A stretch of 64,000 nt of DNA. Source: Nymphaea colorata. Taxonomy: Eukaryota; Streptophyta; Magnoliopsida; Nymphaeales; Nymphaeaceae. Positions 24,651-37,500 of this stretch are shown piece by piece (the first letter of the stretch is position 1; every line of letters begins with the position of its first letter). The notes below the pieces were generated by a model, which was given only the letters and a program-made list of their open reading frames with translations, was not told the origin of the DNA and searched no databases. The translations under genes were made by a program, and so were the position numbers. The stretch is from positions 21,282,981 through 21,346,980 of the forward strand of contig NC_045147.1 of assembly GCF_008831285.2 (NCBI RefSeq), written 5' to 3'.

Positions 24651-25385
24651 GTTTGTATGATTGCAAGTTTGTTAACAACAGCTAAAAATCCTTGCGTTGA
24701 ATTTCCACACTCGATTTAAACTAAGTGGACAGTTTGGAAAAAAAAGAAAGAAAAAAAAAAGCATTTTCATCGTCTCTACTACATCATTTTTTTCCCTCCT
24801 TTTCTATTTTTATTCAAACGGAAATGTTGAGAAAAAAAGAATCACTTTGACATTACTATTACAACTCTAGCTCGCGTGTCTGACAATTGACCTTTTTCTA
24901 GATATTTATTAATTAAAAAGTAATGGGTTTTATTACTGTTTCACATAGAAAAGCCAATCTTTAAAAGTATGTTTTGTATATGACTTTTGGCCAAAATTAA
25001 AAGGAAAATTAAGGGAAAATATATAAAAAAAGCACGATTTCGTCTATATGTTATGGCCAGGCTGCCTATTTTTCAAAATATTTATTCTAGAGAAAACGTT
25101 ACTTCTAATTCAAAAAATAACTTAAACTATACAAAATTTATAAAACAATTTAAATAAATGTATATTTTCACCCATGTTCGTCAAGTTATACGTTCAGTCA
25201 CGAGGCACAAGAGGGGAGTGTATAAGAAGGACTCAACCACGCCCTCCCATACGATCGGTCCGTATGATGGGTGCACACACGGTCGGCCTTCATTAGAAAA
25301 GAGGAAACGTTACAGGCGTGTTTGAGAAATTAAGGATAAACTTTGGGCTCTAAATGCATATCTAAAATTTCACCGACCCGGTTGC

Positions 25386-25393
25386 TATATAAG
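25386..25393 (+). promoter_or_regulatory. TATA box of the SHPRH gene
   Basis: A consensus TATATAAG lies 134 bp before the chosen ATG (25520), putting the transcription start near 25415-25425. It lies downstream of an in-frame ATG at 25343, which argues that this earlier ATG is not in the mRNA. Confidence 0.65.
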
Positions 25394-25519
25394 TCCAAGA
25401 TTTGGATGGTGCACACGCTTCGCCCGCGGACTGAAGGTGAAGCCGGCGGGAAAGGCCTCGCCGGCTCTCGCGCGGGAGCGCTCCCTGTACGTCTGAAGCA
25501 TTTCCCGATAGCTTTCCGA

Positions 25520-28500
25520 ATGGGTAAGCGGAAGCAATCTAAGCCAAGGAGGTCCGATGGAATTATAGGGCATTCTGTTCCTAATTCCAATCAAGAAGAG
25601 CCCGCTGCTTCCACCGATTGTCCAGATGCCGGCGTCGACGATGAAAATTTTGAGCGAAAGAAGGTAGTCTTCGTTGAAGTAGACACGAATTCTTCACCGT
25701 CCGATAAGCATTTCAATGTGGCGGATATTAGGGTTTGCGACGTCAGGTTCTCGGAAGGCCTTTCGAGCGCGGAATTTGTGCGCGAGAGGTTTTGCGAGGC
25801 GGATTTCGCTCTCAGGTTTAGGGTTTTGATGGAGCCGGGCGAGAGTGTGCATGTGGGAAATTGGCCGATGCTATCGGCTGGCAATGTTTACCTAGAGTTC
25901 GTCGTTCGTCGGGAGGATGATAGCGAGGGGTCAGTGGTGTTCTCGGCAGGGTTCGATGCGTCGGATGAGGGAATCACGGGGCTTGTTCACCTTGTTAGTC
26001 AGAAGTTCTTGACGGTGAGGTTGGTGATGGAGGATGCGGTTTCCGAAGGGTTTCCTTCGTTCAGGGCCCGGATAGATATACTGTGCAAGGCTTTTGACTC
26101 CTGCGAATCTCTTTACGAGACGACGAGAGCGCCTTGGAAGAAGAGCATGATGAACGTTATGGCATGGTTACGCCCAGAAGTTGTGACTTCCGAAGTTAGA
26201 TATGGGTTTCATAAATCCGAGTTTATTCAACCTGGTTTACGCTTCAATAAGGAATCTCCCTTCGATGCTTTAAATTTCTATGAAGCCATAAGCCCATCAA
26301 AGTGAGTTGTTCTTTACTCTCCATCTAAGGTTTTATAGGACGCGTTTTTATGTAACGGTCTCAAACCTTGTGTGTCACTGAATTGGCCTTGAATTTTAGC
26401 TAAGTGGGCAATCCTTTGGCAGGCAAGAACCAATGCTGGCAGATGAGCTTTCGGACTTGCTTCCTAAGCTTAGACCGTACCAACGCCGGGCGGCTTATTG
26501 GATGATTCAACAGGAGAAGAAGAAGACGCAGGAAAAAGTGATCCATGAGAAATCTGACCCACTTCCTAATCCCTTGTGCATACCCGTGGATGCGGTTGAT
26601 AAAAGTGCTCGGATATTCTACAACCCGTTCAGGTAAACTCGGCTGCTCAAGTTGACGCCTCATCACTATTTGGGAGTGCACATTTGTATCATTTGGTAAC
26701 TAAGTCACTACTTTGGTGCATTTGGTTATGACTATTTTTCATGTTTGCATTAGGCACAAAAATGGGGCCAACAAGTACTTCCGACAATGTTTTCCCTCTG
26801 TACTGTATTCAAGATTTTTTTTTTAAATTTTAAATGTGATGTAACTTCTTTTGCATGTGCATGTTTTCACATTATTTTCAGTGGAAGTTTATCAATGGAT
26901 TCAGAGGATTGCTCGTTGGACATCTCCGGAGGTATTCTTGCTGGTAAGCGGAACATCGCTTTTTTGTGGGTTAAGTTACTGTTACTTAAAAATTCAAACG
27001 TGCTATTTGAGAAATTTTAGCTGGATATGCACACATGTAATATGTATCAATGTCTTAGTTTTCTCATTTTTTTCAGTGTTATCCATATAGAACGATATGG
27101 GCTATGTATAGGTTTGAGAAACCTATCCGATATGCTTACGATACACGATATGCCTGTGTGTCGTAGGCGTATAGCCCGTACCGTGCAATACGAGGGAGTA
27201 TGGGGGCAAAACAGAAAAAAACCTTGTTTTTTTGGTGCTTCTTTTTAAAATAGCTCCTCCCTTCCACTTTCTAAACATCTTTAAGAGCTGTGGGAGAAGG
27301 TTTTACTAGTTTTCTAAAAAAAATCAATCATTTACTAGTTTTCTAAAAAAAATCAATCATGTGTTGGTGAAGACATTCCATTTGAAGGCATTGAAAATTA
27401 AAATTTAAAACAATTAACAAAGAAAATGAGGATGAATATGAAGATGATGATCATTGTCATTCATTGATGATAATCATGATATTTGTTACTTGGCAATAAC
27501 AAATTATATGGTGTTGACTTGTGATATAATCTAAAACATTTTAAACTTGTGCTTGATGCTTATTATGCTATTCTGAATTTATGATTTCTCGTTTCTGAAT
27601 GTGTTGTTGATATATTATAGCTTATGAATAATGAATCATGAACATTCTTTATGTAAGATGTGTTTTTTATATGGAATACTTTTTTCCTGATTTTTTCTGT
27701 TTTTCACTATTTTTTTATATTTTTTGAATTAAAAAATTAATTTTACGATACGCTACGCTACGCTACATTTCGATACATTACGATACAACGTATAGGTCGG
27801 CCAGACCGATACACGTTATGGTACGCCTTTTACAACATTGATTTTTTCTATGGAAACGAGAATTTGTTGTAGAGGGGTAAGGTTTTACAATTTCTTTAAT
27901 AGGATGGGAGGAGGGTAACATTTCTACTTGCAACTTATGTGATATTAGCATGGCAGTGAATGTGAGGATTCAACAGTGTTATGCAATTTACTGTGTAACA
28001 TTAAATGGTGCAAGGTGTAAGGCAAACAAATGATGTGCCATGGCTTACATTTTTACCAGAACACTTCCCTTTCAGTTTCAGGTCATCTAAATTGGCTATA
28101 GGCATTTTATAGCAATGCAGCTTCTCGAGGGGTGTTAACCATTAATTATATTAGTGTCTTGTGCAGCATGTATCGGCTTCTTTAGGCCCCTCAACATTTC
28201 TAAGGTGGCTCATGAGCATCAACTGTAGGATTTAGGCTTAAGACTTTTGCCATGAGCTTCTACACTGGTCCTGGTTTCACTAGACAATGTTTCTTTGACT
28301 CTTAAGGAGGCCAATGGTCTCCCTAATATCTGCTTACGATGGCCTTATTCCTCTGTAACACGGGTACGACTCCAAAGGAGGAGTACCCGTCCGGTACCGG
28401 TACGACACCGGTACGGCAATTTGGTGCGTTGACCGTACCGGAGGCCGTATCCGTCCATTTTTTGACACGGTCAAAGTTGACCGAGTCCAAATATGTCCGT

Positions 28501-31500
28501 TTTTTTATTTTAACAGTTATTTGATTTTATCTTTTAACACTATTTTAACGTTAAAAAATCTTAAGTTCGAAACCCTTTTTCGTTTTTCGTTTTACGTTTT
28601 CTCCTCTTCGAGTCTCCAGCGACGACAGCGGCAGGGTCCTCTCCGGCGATGGCAGCAGCGAAACAAAGGAGACATCAGCGGCGGAACGGCAGGGCGACGG
28701 CAACTGTGAGGGTATTTTTCATTTTTTTTTCATTTTCCACCCCTGCCTTCACCGCCGGCGACGACCGGCAACGACAGTCATCGATCTTGAGATGACAGTC
28801 GAGTTATTGCCGGCAGCGGACCATACCGGCGACGGCAGTCGAGTTATTTCCGTTTGCGTCTGTTTTTTGTGTTCTATTTTCCAAATGTTTCGTCGGAGAT
28901 ATGCATCGACTGTCAGAAATATGCATCTCTGTTTGTGTTTGTGTTCCCTTTATTTGACCTCTTAATCAGAAAACGACTGCGATGGCAGGTTCTGAGATAT
29001 ATTGTTTCGTGATCATCTCTGCGTCTGTTTTTTGTGTTCTATTTTCCAAGTGTTTCGTCGGAGATATGCATCGACTGTCAGAAATATGCATCTCTGTTTG
29101 TGTTTGTGTTCCCTTTATTTGACCTCTTAATCAGAAAACGACGGCGACGGCAGGTTCTGAGATATATTGTTTCGTGATCATCTCTGCGTCTTCCCTAGTT
29201 ATTGCTGTGATATTTTGTTTGCAATTTTTTTGATATATATGTGTGAATATGTTATTTTGTTTGAATTTTTTTGATATATATATATGTCCGTGTGTGTACG
29301 GCCGTACCCCCGTACCCAAATTTTTTGAAAATGGTCCGTACCGGTACCCGCACCCGTACCTGTACCCGTACCTATGTGACATAGCCTTATTCTAGTAGCT
29401 ATCCTGATTATGTAACTTGTCTTTACAACCGAGCATTGAACAAGCCAAACGTACTTAGCTCTGCACGGCAGGTTGCTAGATGGGTTCATTCTTTGTGGGT
29501 GGCAGGACCTGATAATGGTGTTAGTCTGCTCATCCCTTTACTCATGCATATGTAAGAAAGATATACTAAGAGCAATCAGAAACGTTATGGTAGAGTTTAA
29601 CTGTTGCAGTCTCACAGCTGAAGGTTCAATGTCATGTTTGTACTTTGTACATTGTGTGACAGATCTAAAAGCTTTTGTTACTTGAGATGCTTGAGATTGA
29701 ATAATTGTCTTTTGAAAGTCTTATTGCGATGGTTGGATTGCCATTTCTATGAATGATGATAACAAAATCATATGTGCAATGGAGCTAATGAAGCAAGAGA
29801 GAGTTTGCTAATCGAGATCATTGACTTGGTGTTCTGTTGGGGTTACAGTTTGCAAGTGTTATTGCTCCATTGCAACCAGTTACTTGAAAACAGTAAGCAA
29901 AATATACATGTAAAATGATGTTGACAAATGCGACAATGGGAAGGCAGGAAGCGTTCTGAGTGCAAGTGTGAAATGCTGGTGGATTGGCAAATGCAACAGG
30001 TGCACTCCTCCTTGATTAGATGCACTGACTCCATGTGAATCACATGAACATTTTAATCAGGGATGCATGGATGTGTGATTTGAAAAACTGCTTAAGATAA
30101 TTCAGGCAAGATTTCATCCTTGATTAGTTGTACCATTTACATGTGGGTGGTGTTGCACGTCAATCATGTAGTCGAATTGCATATGGTGATTCTGCGAAGA
30201 ATGGAATCTAAGGAGTTGGCGCAACCTGGAAGGGGTGGAACCAGTAGACACCTGGTTATAGGTTCCAAGGTCACTGCTGGCCATTGAAGGATAGAGCCCT
30301 AACATGCTCACCCTTATAAAGGTTCTTGCCTCTTGGGGTTCAAAAAGCCTCCCCAAAAGTTGTACACCGTTTGGAAGTGGCTGTATGTTCTACAGGCCAA
30401 ATGAGTATGGCAGGACTCAGCAGGGGGTGATTTCTTGACACAACTATTAGAGATTTTGCTCTAATCTCCGTACCAGAATCTAAACTAAACAACAGAAACT
30501 AAGAGGAAAGCAAACAAGCAGAAAGAAAATAACAGAAAGAGAATGTAAAGAAGCAAATTAGGGTTTTCATTAACCAAAGACTGATTACATGTGAACCCTA
30601 AACACACTTATATAGACTGAAAGTGGATCCCTGGATCTGGATCTGAAACTAAAATAATAAAGTCCATTTCAACCTACTAAATGAAACCCAAGAAAGATCC
30701 AATACAACTGAACTAAAATGGATCCTATCTAATTTGATCCGAATGGATTGCTCCTGCATCATTTCTCCATTGTAACTTCCATTTTCGCCAGAAGTGTGCG
30801 TGTCCAAGCTATTGTCAGATTAACCATTATTCTCTTTTATTTGTTCATTGTTTCTTGTGGTTTTCTCAGCATGTCAATGTTGTTAATAAGATCTCTGCCC
30901 GCTTCTCTAATAGAATGCCAATCCGACTTTCTTCATGGGGTGGTGTAGATTTATATGCATGCTGCTATGCATATCTGCCTCTGTTATTTTTATGCATACT
31001 TTTGCCTGTCTATCAAGTGTTTGTTTAATATTTTGTTTACTGCAGATGAAATGGGTCTAGGGAAAACCGTTGAGCTGCTTGCTTGCATTTTTGCTCATCG
31101 CAAGGTATTGATCAATCATTGTGTTGCTCCTAAAAATCAATTAAAACAGTCTGGAACGGCTATAAGTAAACTGAACAGATTGAAAAGAGAGCGTGTGGAA
31201 TGTGTTTGCGGAGCAGTGAGTGAAAGCGTTGAATATAGAGGGTTATGGGTACAGTGTGATGTTTGCGATGCTTGGCAACATGCAGATTGTGTTGGGTTCA
31301 CAGGTGCTAACAGGATTTCCAGAACAAGAGGTTGTCAACCTTCTCCTGCTATTGGCTCACATAATAATGTGAAAAAGAAAGGGCAACTTGACGTTGATGG
31401 AAGTTATGTGTGCACAACTTGCATCGAATTGATTCAAGCTTCCAACTGCTCAGATGTTAGTGGTGCAACTCTTATTGTCTGCCCATCCCCAATTTTGCCA

Positions 31501-34500
31501 CAGTGGCAGGAGGAAATTGCACGGTACCTCCCTCCATTTTGTTTTTGGTTGGTTGCCTCTATTTCCAACATAACATCTGCATCTCTTCGTTTTTCCTTGT
31601 TCTAAAGGTTGGACTGAGCCTTTGATCATTTTCTTACGGTCTGACCCCAAAGTAGGTAGAAAAAAAATATCAGACATGTTGGGGTATTTTGAACTTTTTG
31701 ATATTCTCAAGTATCATAATAAGGATGGAACAGCAGAAAATCATTGTCTTCATATACAATTAAAATGTTTGAAGAGTTTTACAAACCAGGATGGCATAAC
31801 CTGAAAGAGCTAGGACAGCCTAGTCTTTGATGACATAGAAATCCAAAATATAATCAGCTGTATAAGGCTGAAGTTAGTTTAAAGGCGTTTGCAAGAAAGC
31901 ACGCTTGGTATAAATCAAAGTCACATAAAAGGCGTTAAAAATGCCAAAACCAAGTCAGCCAAGAAAAAGGTAAAAAACATACTTAAAAAAAAAACATAAA
32001 AGGCGTTAAAAGCGCACTTTTGTGTTAGTTTTTTTTTCACTTTTTTTTAATGCCAAACTGCTTGTTTCCAATTTTGTAATTTTTATTTGTTTCTTATGTA
32101 CTTATTTTTTGATGTTGTAGTATTAGTTTCTCATTTATTTTATTTTCCTTAATCTTTAAGATTTTTAAATTTTTTTAATATTCTTCCCGGGTTCTTTTTT
32201 CCTTTTTTAAAGCTTGCAGTATTATAAACCAAAACAAACCTTGCCATTTAATACACGAAAAAAGTATTTGTGACTATGGACTGTAAATAATATGTACTCT
32301 GCCAAATTGTGTCCTTGTACAATTCAGCTTAATGGGATTTATGGTTAGAAGTTTTCAATTTATAGATAAACTATCCTTATCTTGAATATGCAACAAGATT
32401 CGGGCGTAGTATTGCCTGGTAGTATTTCATTAAGTCTTCCAGGTAATTATTCCAAGATATGAAATTGATTAAACAATGAGGGATGAGAATCAGCAAGCAG
32501 CAGGCATTAGTTAAACAATCAAAAATTTGCCTAGCACATTGTCCTCTTGGATGGGATTAATGAAATATATTATGGATCAGGTTCTTGCTGACATAGACTG
32601 GCCGATATTCCATCATTTTACTACTTTAGTTATTTCAATCCTTTCATTATTCATTTGAAAATAGAATTGATCTCTCTAGAGGAAGAATTAGAGACACAGT
32701 TTGTTAGTATTAATAATGGAGTATCCACCGGTGTGAATTGGGTTTAACCAGCCTATTTTCTGTTTTTGCTATTTAAAAGTAAACCAAAACTGGTTAACTA
32801 ATTGAAAAATAGAAAGAAAGTTACCAAGATTCGTATCTATATCATGTGGGGTCCAAACATGACACTTTATCAGCCTAAATAGGTTGGTAAGTGATGGTGT
32901 TGATAGCATTGGGAAAACCTTGAGAGAGCTATTAGTTCAACATGCATTTGGAGGGTAGACCAATGTGTACTCTATGTTCACCAATACTTTTGTTGGGGGT
33001 GCAGATTTTCATTAGAAAATCTTGATAACATACCAGAAGAATTACAACCTTCATTAGGTAGGTGGTTTCAAGATTTTTCTTGTAAAAACATAAAGAAGCC
33101 AAAATAAACAATTTTAATATATAGAGTAAATGATAAAGATTATTAGAGAGCCTCCACAAATTTGGGAAAATTTTGCATTTTTTTACGATATTTTGGATCG
33201 TGAAACATTTAGAAACTATCATGTAATTACTTATTTTCTTGTATCATTGGATGAGTGATAATATTTAAATCTCTTTAAAATATTAAACTTCCTTCTGTTC
33301 TTGATCTTTATGCATATCCACTTCTGATGTCACAGAGGTATATCTGACGGGGACTACTCTGAGATTTATGGTTGTCTTGTTTTTTCTTGTGGATTTTTGT
33401 TGTTGTCGATCTGGTCCTGTAGACTATTGTTTCATGGAATTTCTCAAACTCTAATTAGGAATTATTCTTTGCTCGTAGTTGTTGCATCTTATGGTTGCTA
33501 TATGTCAATTTTATACATACTCTGGTACTCTGTTGCTTATGTGAGTTGAATCTGAAACTTGATCCTTAATGTAGACACACAAGAGCTGGTTCCCTCAAGG
33601 TTCATGTATATGAAGGTGTAAAGAACATGTCTTCATGTTCTTCATTCATTGATCTGGAGGAACTTGCAAGTGCTGACATTGTCTTGACAACATACGATGT
33701 ATTGAAGGAAGATCTTTCACATGATCATGACCGTCATGGTGGTGATCGTCGTGTTATGAGGTTCAGGAAGAGGTCTGCCAACTTGTTCCATTTCATGGCT
33801 CTTTTCCCCCCTTGTTCTGGAAAACCTAAAGATTGCACTGGAAGAAGCTTTTCAATATATTTAAGTGTAATTGTGTATGATGTTGACAAAAATTATTTGT
33901 TCTTAAACATTACTAGAACAACTTTTTTTTTTCTGACATAATTGATTCCTCAAGGCTGTTGCGGTTGTTGAGATCTATAATGTTATGGGATCTGAACTGC
34001 ATATGTTGTCCCTTTTTCCTCAGAAAGGCTGATGGTAGAAAGGTGGTGTAAGAACTTGAGCTTTTCTCTGCTGTCTTTACCTGTATGTGCATATTTCTCA
34101 TGTTAATTATAGTGGGAAAGTTCCTCACGCTCACGGACTTCACCAAAGCTTTTTCTTTGTTCAAGGCCTCTTCTTTTAGAAGTAAATTAGAGCAGGAAGT
34201 GGACTGCTTCATGAGGAATATGCTAGCATAAAGATTCAACAGAATTGCAACTCTTGGGTAAAAGAATCTTAAACAAATTGTTGGATAAATTTATCACTTG
34301 TGGTTAATGGAGTTTATCACGGAGATATAAGTCATGTCAAACAGACCCTGTGTAGTCTATTGTTGGGGAAGACTCTTTTATAATCGAGGCAATAACATAG
34401 AAGGGAAGTTTTTTTAAAAAAAGGCCATCATTGACTTAAATATATACAGCTTTAGTTTTAAATTTTATTTATTGCCCTTTGAAGAAAGTGTTGGAGAGAT

Positions 34501-37500
34501 GCTTTATTGGTTTAACTTATCAATTGTCACATTTATTTATTAATTATTTTCTTACAAATCTTGGCTGCACATCACTCTCGAAGCAAGTCCTACTTTTGCT
34601 TCTAACTGAGTTTCTAAATCACTTGGGTGTTTGGATGACACCCTCCTCTAACCCAGTTTTGTGAAAACTAGGTTTTAGGAAAACCAAGTTTTTTGTTTGG
34701 GTGACACATCCAAAACCTGGTTTTTGGATAACCTACAGGGACCGGGTTTTTCACTCCCTTTTACAAAACCAGGTTTTTGTCAAAACTGGGTTTTCGATGG
34801 CACCTAAACACTCCAAAAACCAGGTTTTGAAGTGTCAACAAAACACCACCTTAACCTTTCTTTTTTGCTTCTTCAGCCACCTTAATAAGTTGAACTCTGG
34901 GGCTTATACAATTGTCTTGCTTTGATCTTGGTTGGTAGAACGCTCCACCCATATGTCTTCCATCTTTAGAGTATGTTGAGTTCTTCCAGTTGCTTGTCAG
35001 TGTCAATGATGTCTAAGTGTCAGATAGGAATTGCATATTTATCAGCCAGAAACACTTTTGCAATATTAAACGGAAACAACAAAATGAAAAAGAACATTCC
35101 TGCATCATTTGCTTACTGCACTTACTAATGTGCTCAGTTGCTGAAGCAGACTATCAGGCTACAATAAGCATCATTTATTGTTGTGTTCTTTAGGAAGCTG
35201 TTTCTAAATTCATGTCAAATTTTTGGCTTCAATGTAGAGTCATGTTAAGGTTTGCACATTATGCTAGCAGCTGAGTTAATGTGCTGTCAGTTTTTATCTG
35301 TAGAAAATACTGGGGTTGTGAAAGATTGTGAATAATGAAAATTTCATGTTTTTAAAAGAAAAGCTAAATTGGAAAATTTGTATGATAGTTTTTATTGATA
35401 GTTTTTATTTTAAAAAGTCTTTGGGTCCTAGTCTAGGGAAAATAATTTTTGTTCTCTTCTACAAATCCTTACTGTAACGAAGTCTGATTTCAGGTCATTG
35501 AATCTGTTTTAAGGTAAAATTCTTTTCTGGACTTTGCACTGAATGTTGTATTACCCCAACCTTTCTGAGGTTCCTGATCCTTATTGATGCTTTTCTTCCC
35601 ACTGATGGTGTGGGCTATCCTTTGGGGCGTAGAAGTTAGGACATTTATGAGAAGTCCTTTAGTCAGTTTTGTTTCTTTGTCAATCTTCTTTTTCTGAAGC
35701 TCTTTATCTTTTTAACTTTTAGGGAACCTTCTGCTTTTGGCAGAATTGATAAATAACAATTTATTTAGTGTAATGGGTTTATCTATATGCTAATATAAGG
35801 TATTGCAGATATCCTGTAGTTCCAACACCCCTTACAAGAATATTTTGGTGGCGCATTTGTCTTGACGAGGCTCAAATGGTTGAAAGCACTGCGGCCTCTG
35901 CAACTGAAATGGCACTGAGATTACGTGGTCAGCATCACTGGTGCATCACAGGAACTCCAATTCAAAGAAGTCTTGATGACATGCATGGGCTCTTACGTTT
36001 CCTCCGGGCTTCCCCTTTCGATTTGCATAGATGGTGGATTGAAGTTATCCGGGATCCTTATGAGGTGAGGCTGGGTTTTCCTACATAGACTCTCTGTTGG
36101 CAAGATGGTTTATGAGTATCACAATTTAAGTTTGTTTAAGAAAAGTGAGAGCTGCATGACAACCTAGTTGAGAAATCGTCCGCCACTACTTGCACCTTGT
36201 GTTCATTTTGCCCAAAAGAAAGATATTAAGATGTTACATATTCTTTTCTGCTTGTTCAAGCCACAATGGTGCAGAGGCAGTGGTTTGCATTCACACTCAT
36301 TCGGGTCCTGCCAAGTAATGGAATTTGAGAAATCATCTTCATGGTTGTTCGCCTGGTTAATGTGGTGATTCTGCGGATATTGTAACTCTGCTGAATTTTA
36401 ATCTTATCTGTAAGGTTGGTTCTAACTATTGAATGTGGAGTCTAAGAATATTAATTATGACTACTATACTGCAGCCAAGTAGGGAACAGTCAAGATCATG
36501 ATGGTTTATCCAAACAAGGTTTCGCGAGGCAGATGTGAAAAGGTGTTTTAATGGGAGTTGTGCTTAATTGAGCATGGTCTATCTTTACCTGTATTTTTTT
36601 ATTAAAAGACATAACCATTTTTTGAATGTGACCTGAACTGCTTAAAACTATAGATGGTTTTTAGATGGTCACAGGAAATAAGTGTGGTTGCCTGTTCTCA
36701 GAAAATTGATTATGCAATATAGTTCGTACTTTCCACTGAAGTTGTCTAAACAGGTTGGTAAATTTTCTGTTTTTTCATCATGGTTTTTATTCCCATGTGA
36801 TTTCAAGTGGTGCCTTTGGCTCCGCCATGTGGCCCTGAGAACTTGAGCCAGTTTTCATCTTCCCTTTTATTTTTTGTTTCCTCTCTCTTCCTCTTGATGT
36901 TGGGGGATAGAGGTTGCAAGTGAGAGGTTATAAAAATGTTTGTCTCATCTAGCATGTGCATTATTGGGTATTAGGAAACCTTGCTTCCTGCATATTGTGC
37001 TATTTGTTTTTTTTTTGTTTTTTTTTACTGACAATTTCGAGAAATTAATTGAGCTTTTGAATTTCCTTAATCAGAGAAGCTTTCCAATCTGATGATTTGC
37101 AAAGCAAAACAACTGTTTTATGAAAAATATTTTACAAAGTCTTTCATGTAATCTATGAGCATTGTGCTATGGTATCTGGCTTGTCTTTCTTTACACACAA
37201 GGGCTTGTTTCTCAGGAAGGGCTGTCCAGTCTTTTGTTAAAGGAAGTAAAAAGTACATGTGATGTGATAGTTATTGCCTTATGGTAACCTTATTAATGCA
37301 AATCAGGTTTCGGTTTAATTTTATTTCTTTTATTTTATATTTTTACTTCATTGTCAGGGGAAAGATGTTGCAGCGATGGAATTCACATACAATTTATTCA
37401 GGAAAATTATGTGGCGTTCTTCTAAAGTTCTTGTTGCAGATGAGTTGCAGTTGCCTCCTCAGGAGGAACACATATCTTGGCTTTTCTTTTCACCAATAGA

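Larger units (their letters stand above)
24238..25519. other. Divergent intergenic region between ABC1K9 and SHPRH
   Basis: It holds the leaders and promoters of two head-to-head genes. The ABC1K9 side is a C/T-rich (on the minus strand G/A-rich) leader from 24238 to about 24420. A (TTA)n microsatellite lies at 24622-24650 and AT-rich DNA follows to about 25200. The SHPRH side has a clear TATA box at 25386. The spacing would allow shared regulatory sites, but none was identified. Confidence 0.6.

Noticed and set aside
25343-25519. In-frame ATG 59 codons upstream of the chosen SHPRH start
   Set aside because: It lies upstream of a consensus TATA box at 25386, and the family's basic N-terminus (MGKRKQSKPRR) begins at 25520.
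30430-30760. Possible LTR fragment in SHPRH intron 3
   Set aside because: The composition differs from its surroundings, but I could find no second LTR, TG..CA ends or retrotransposon protein.
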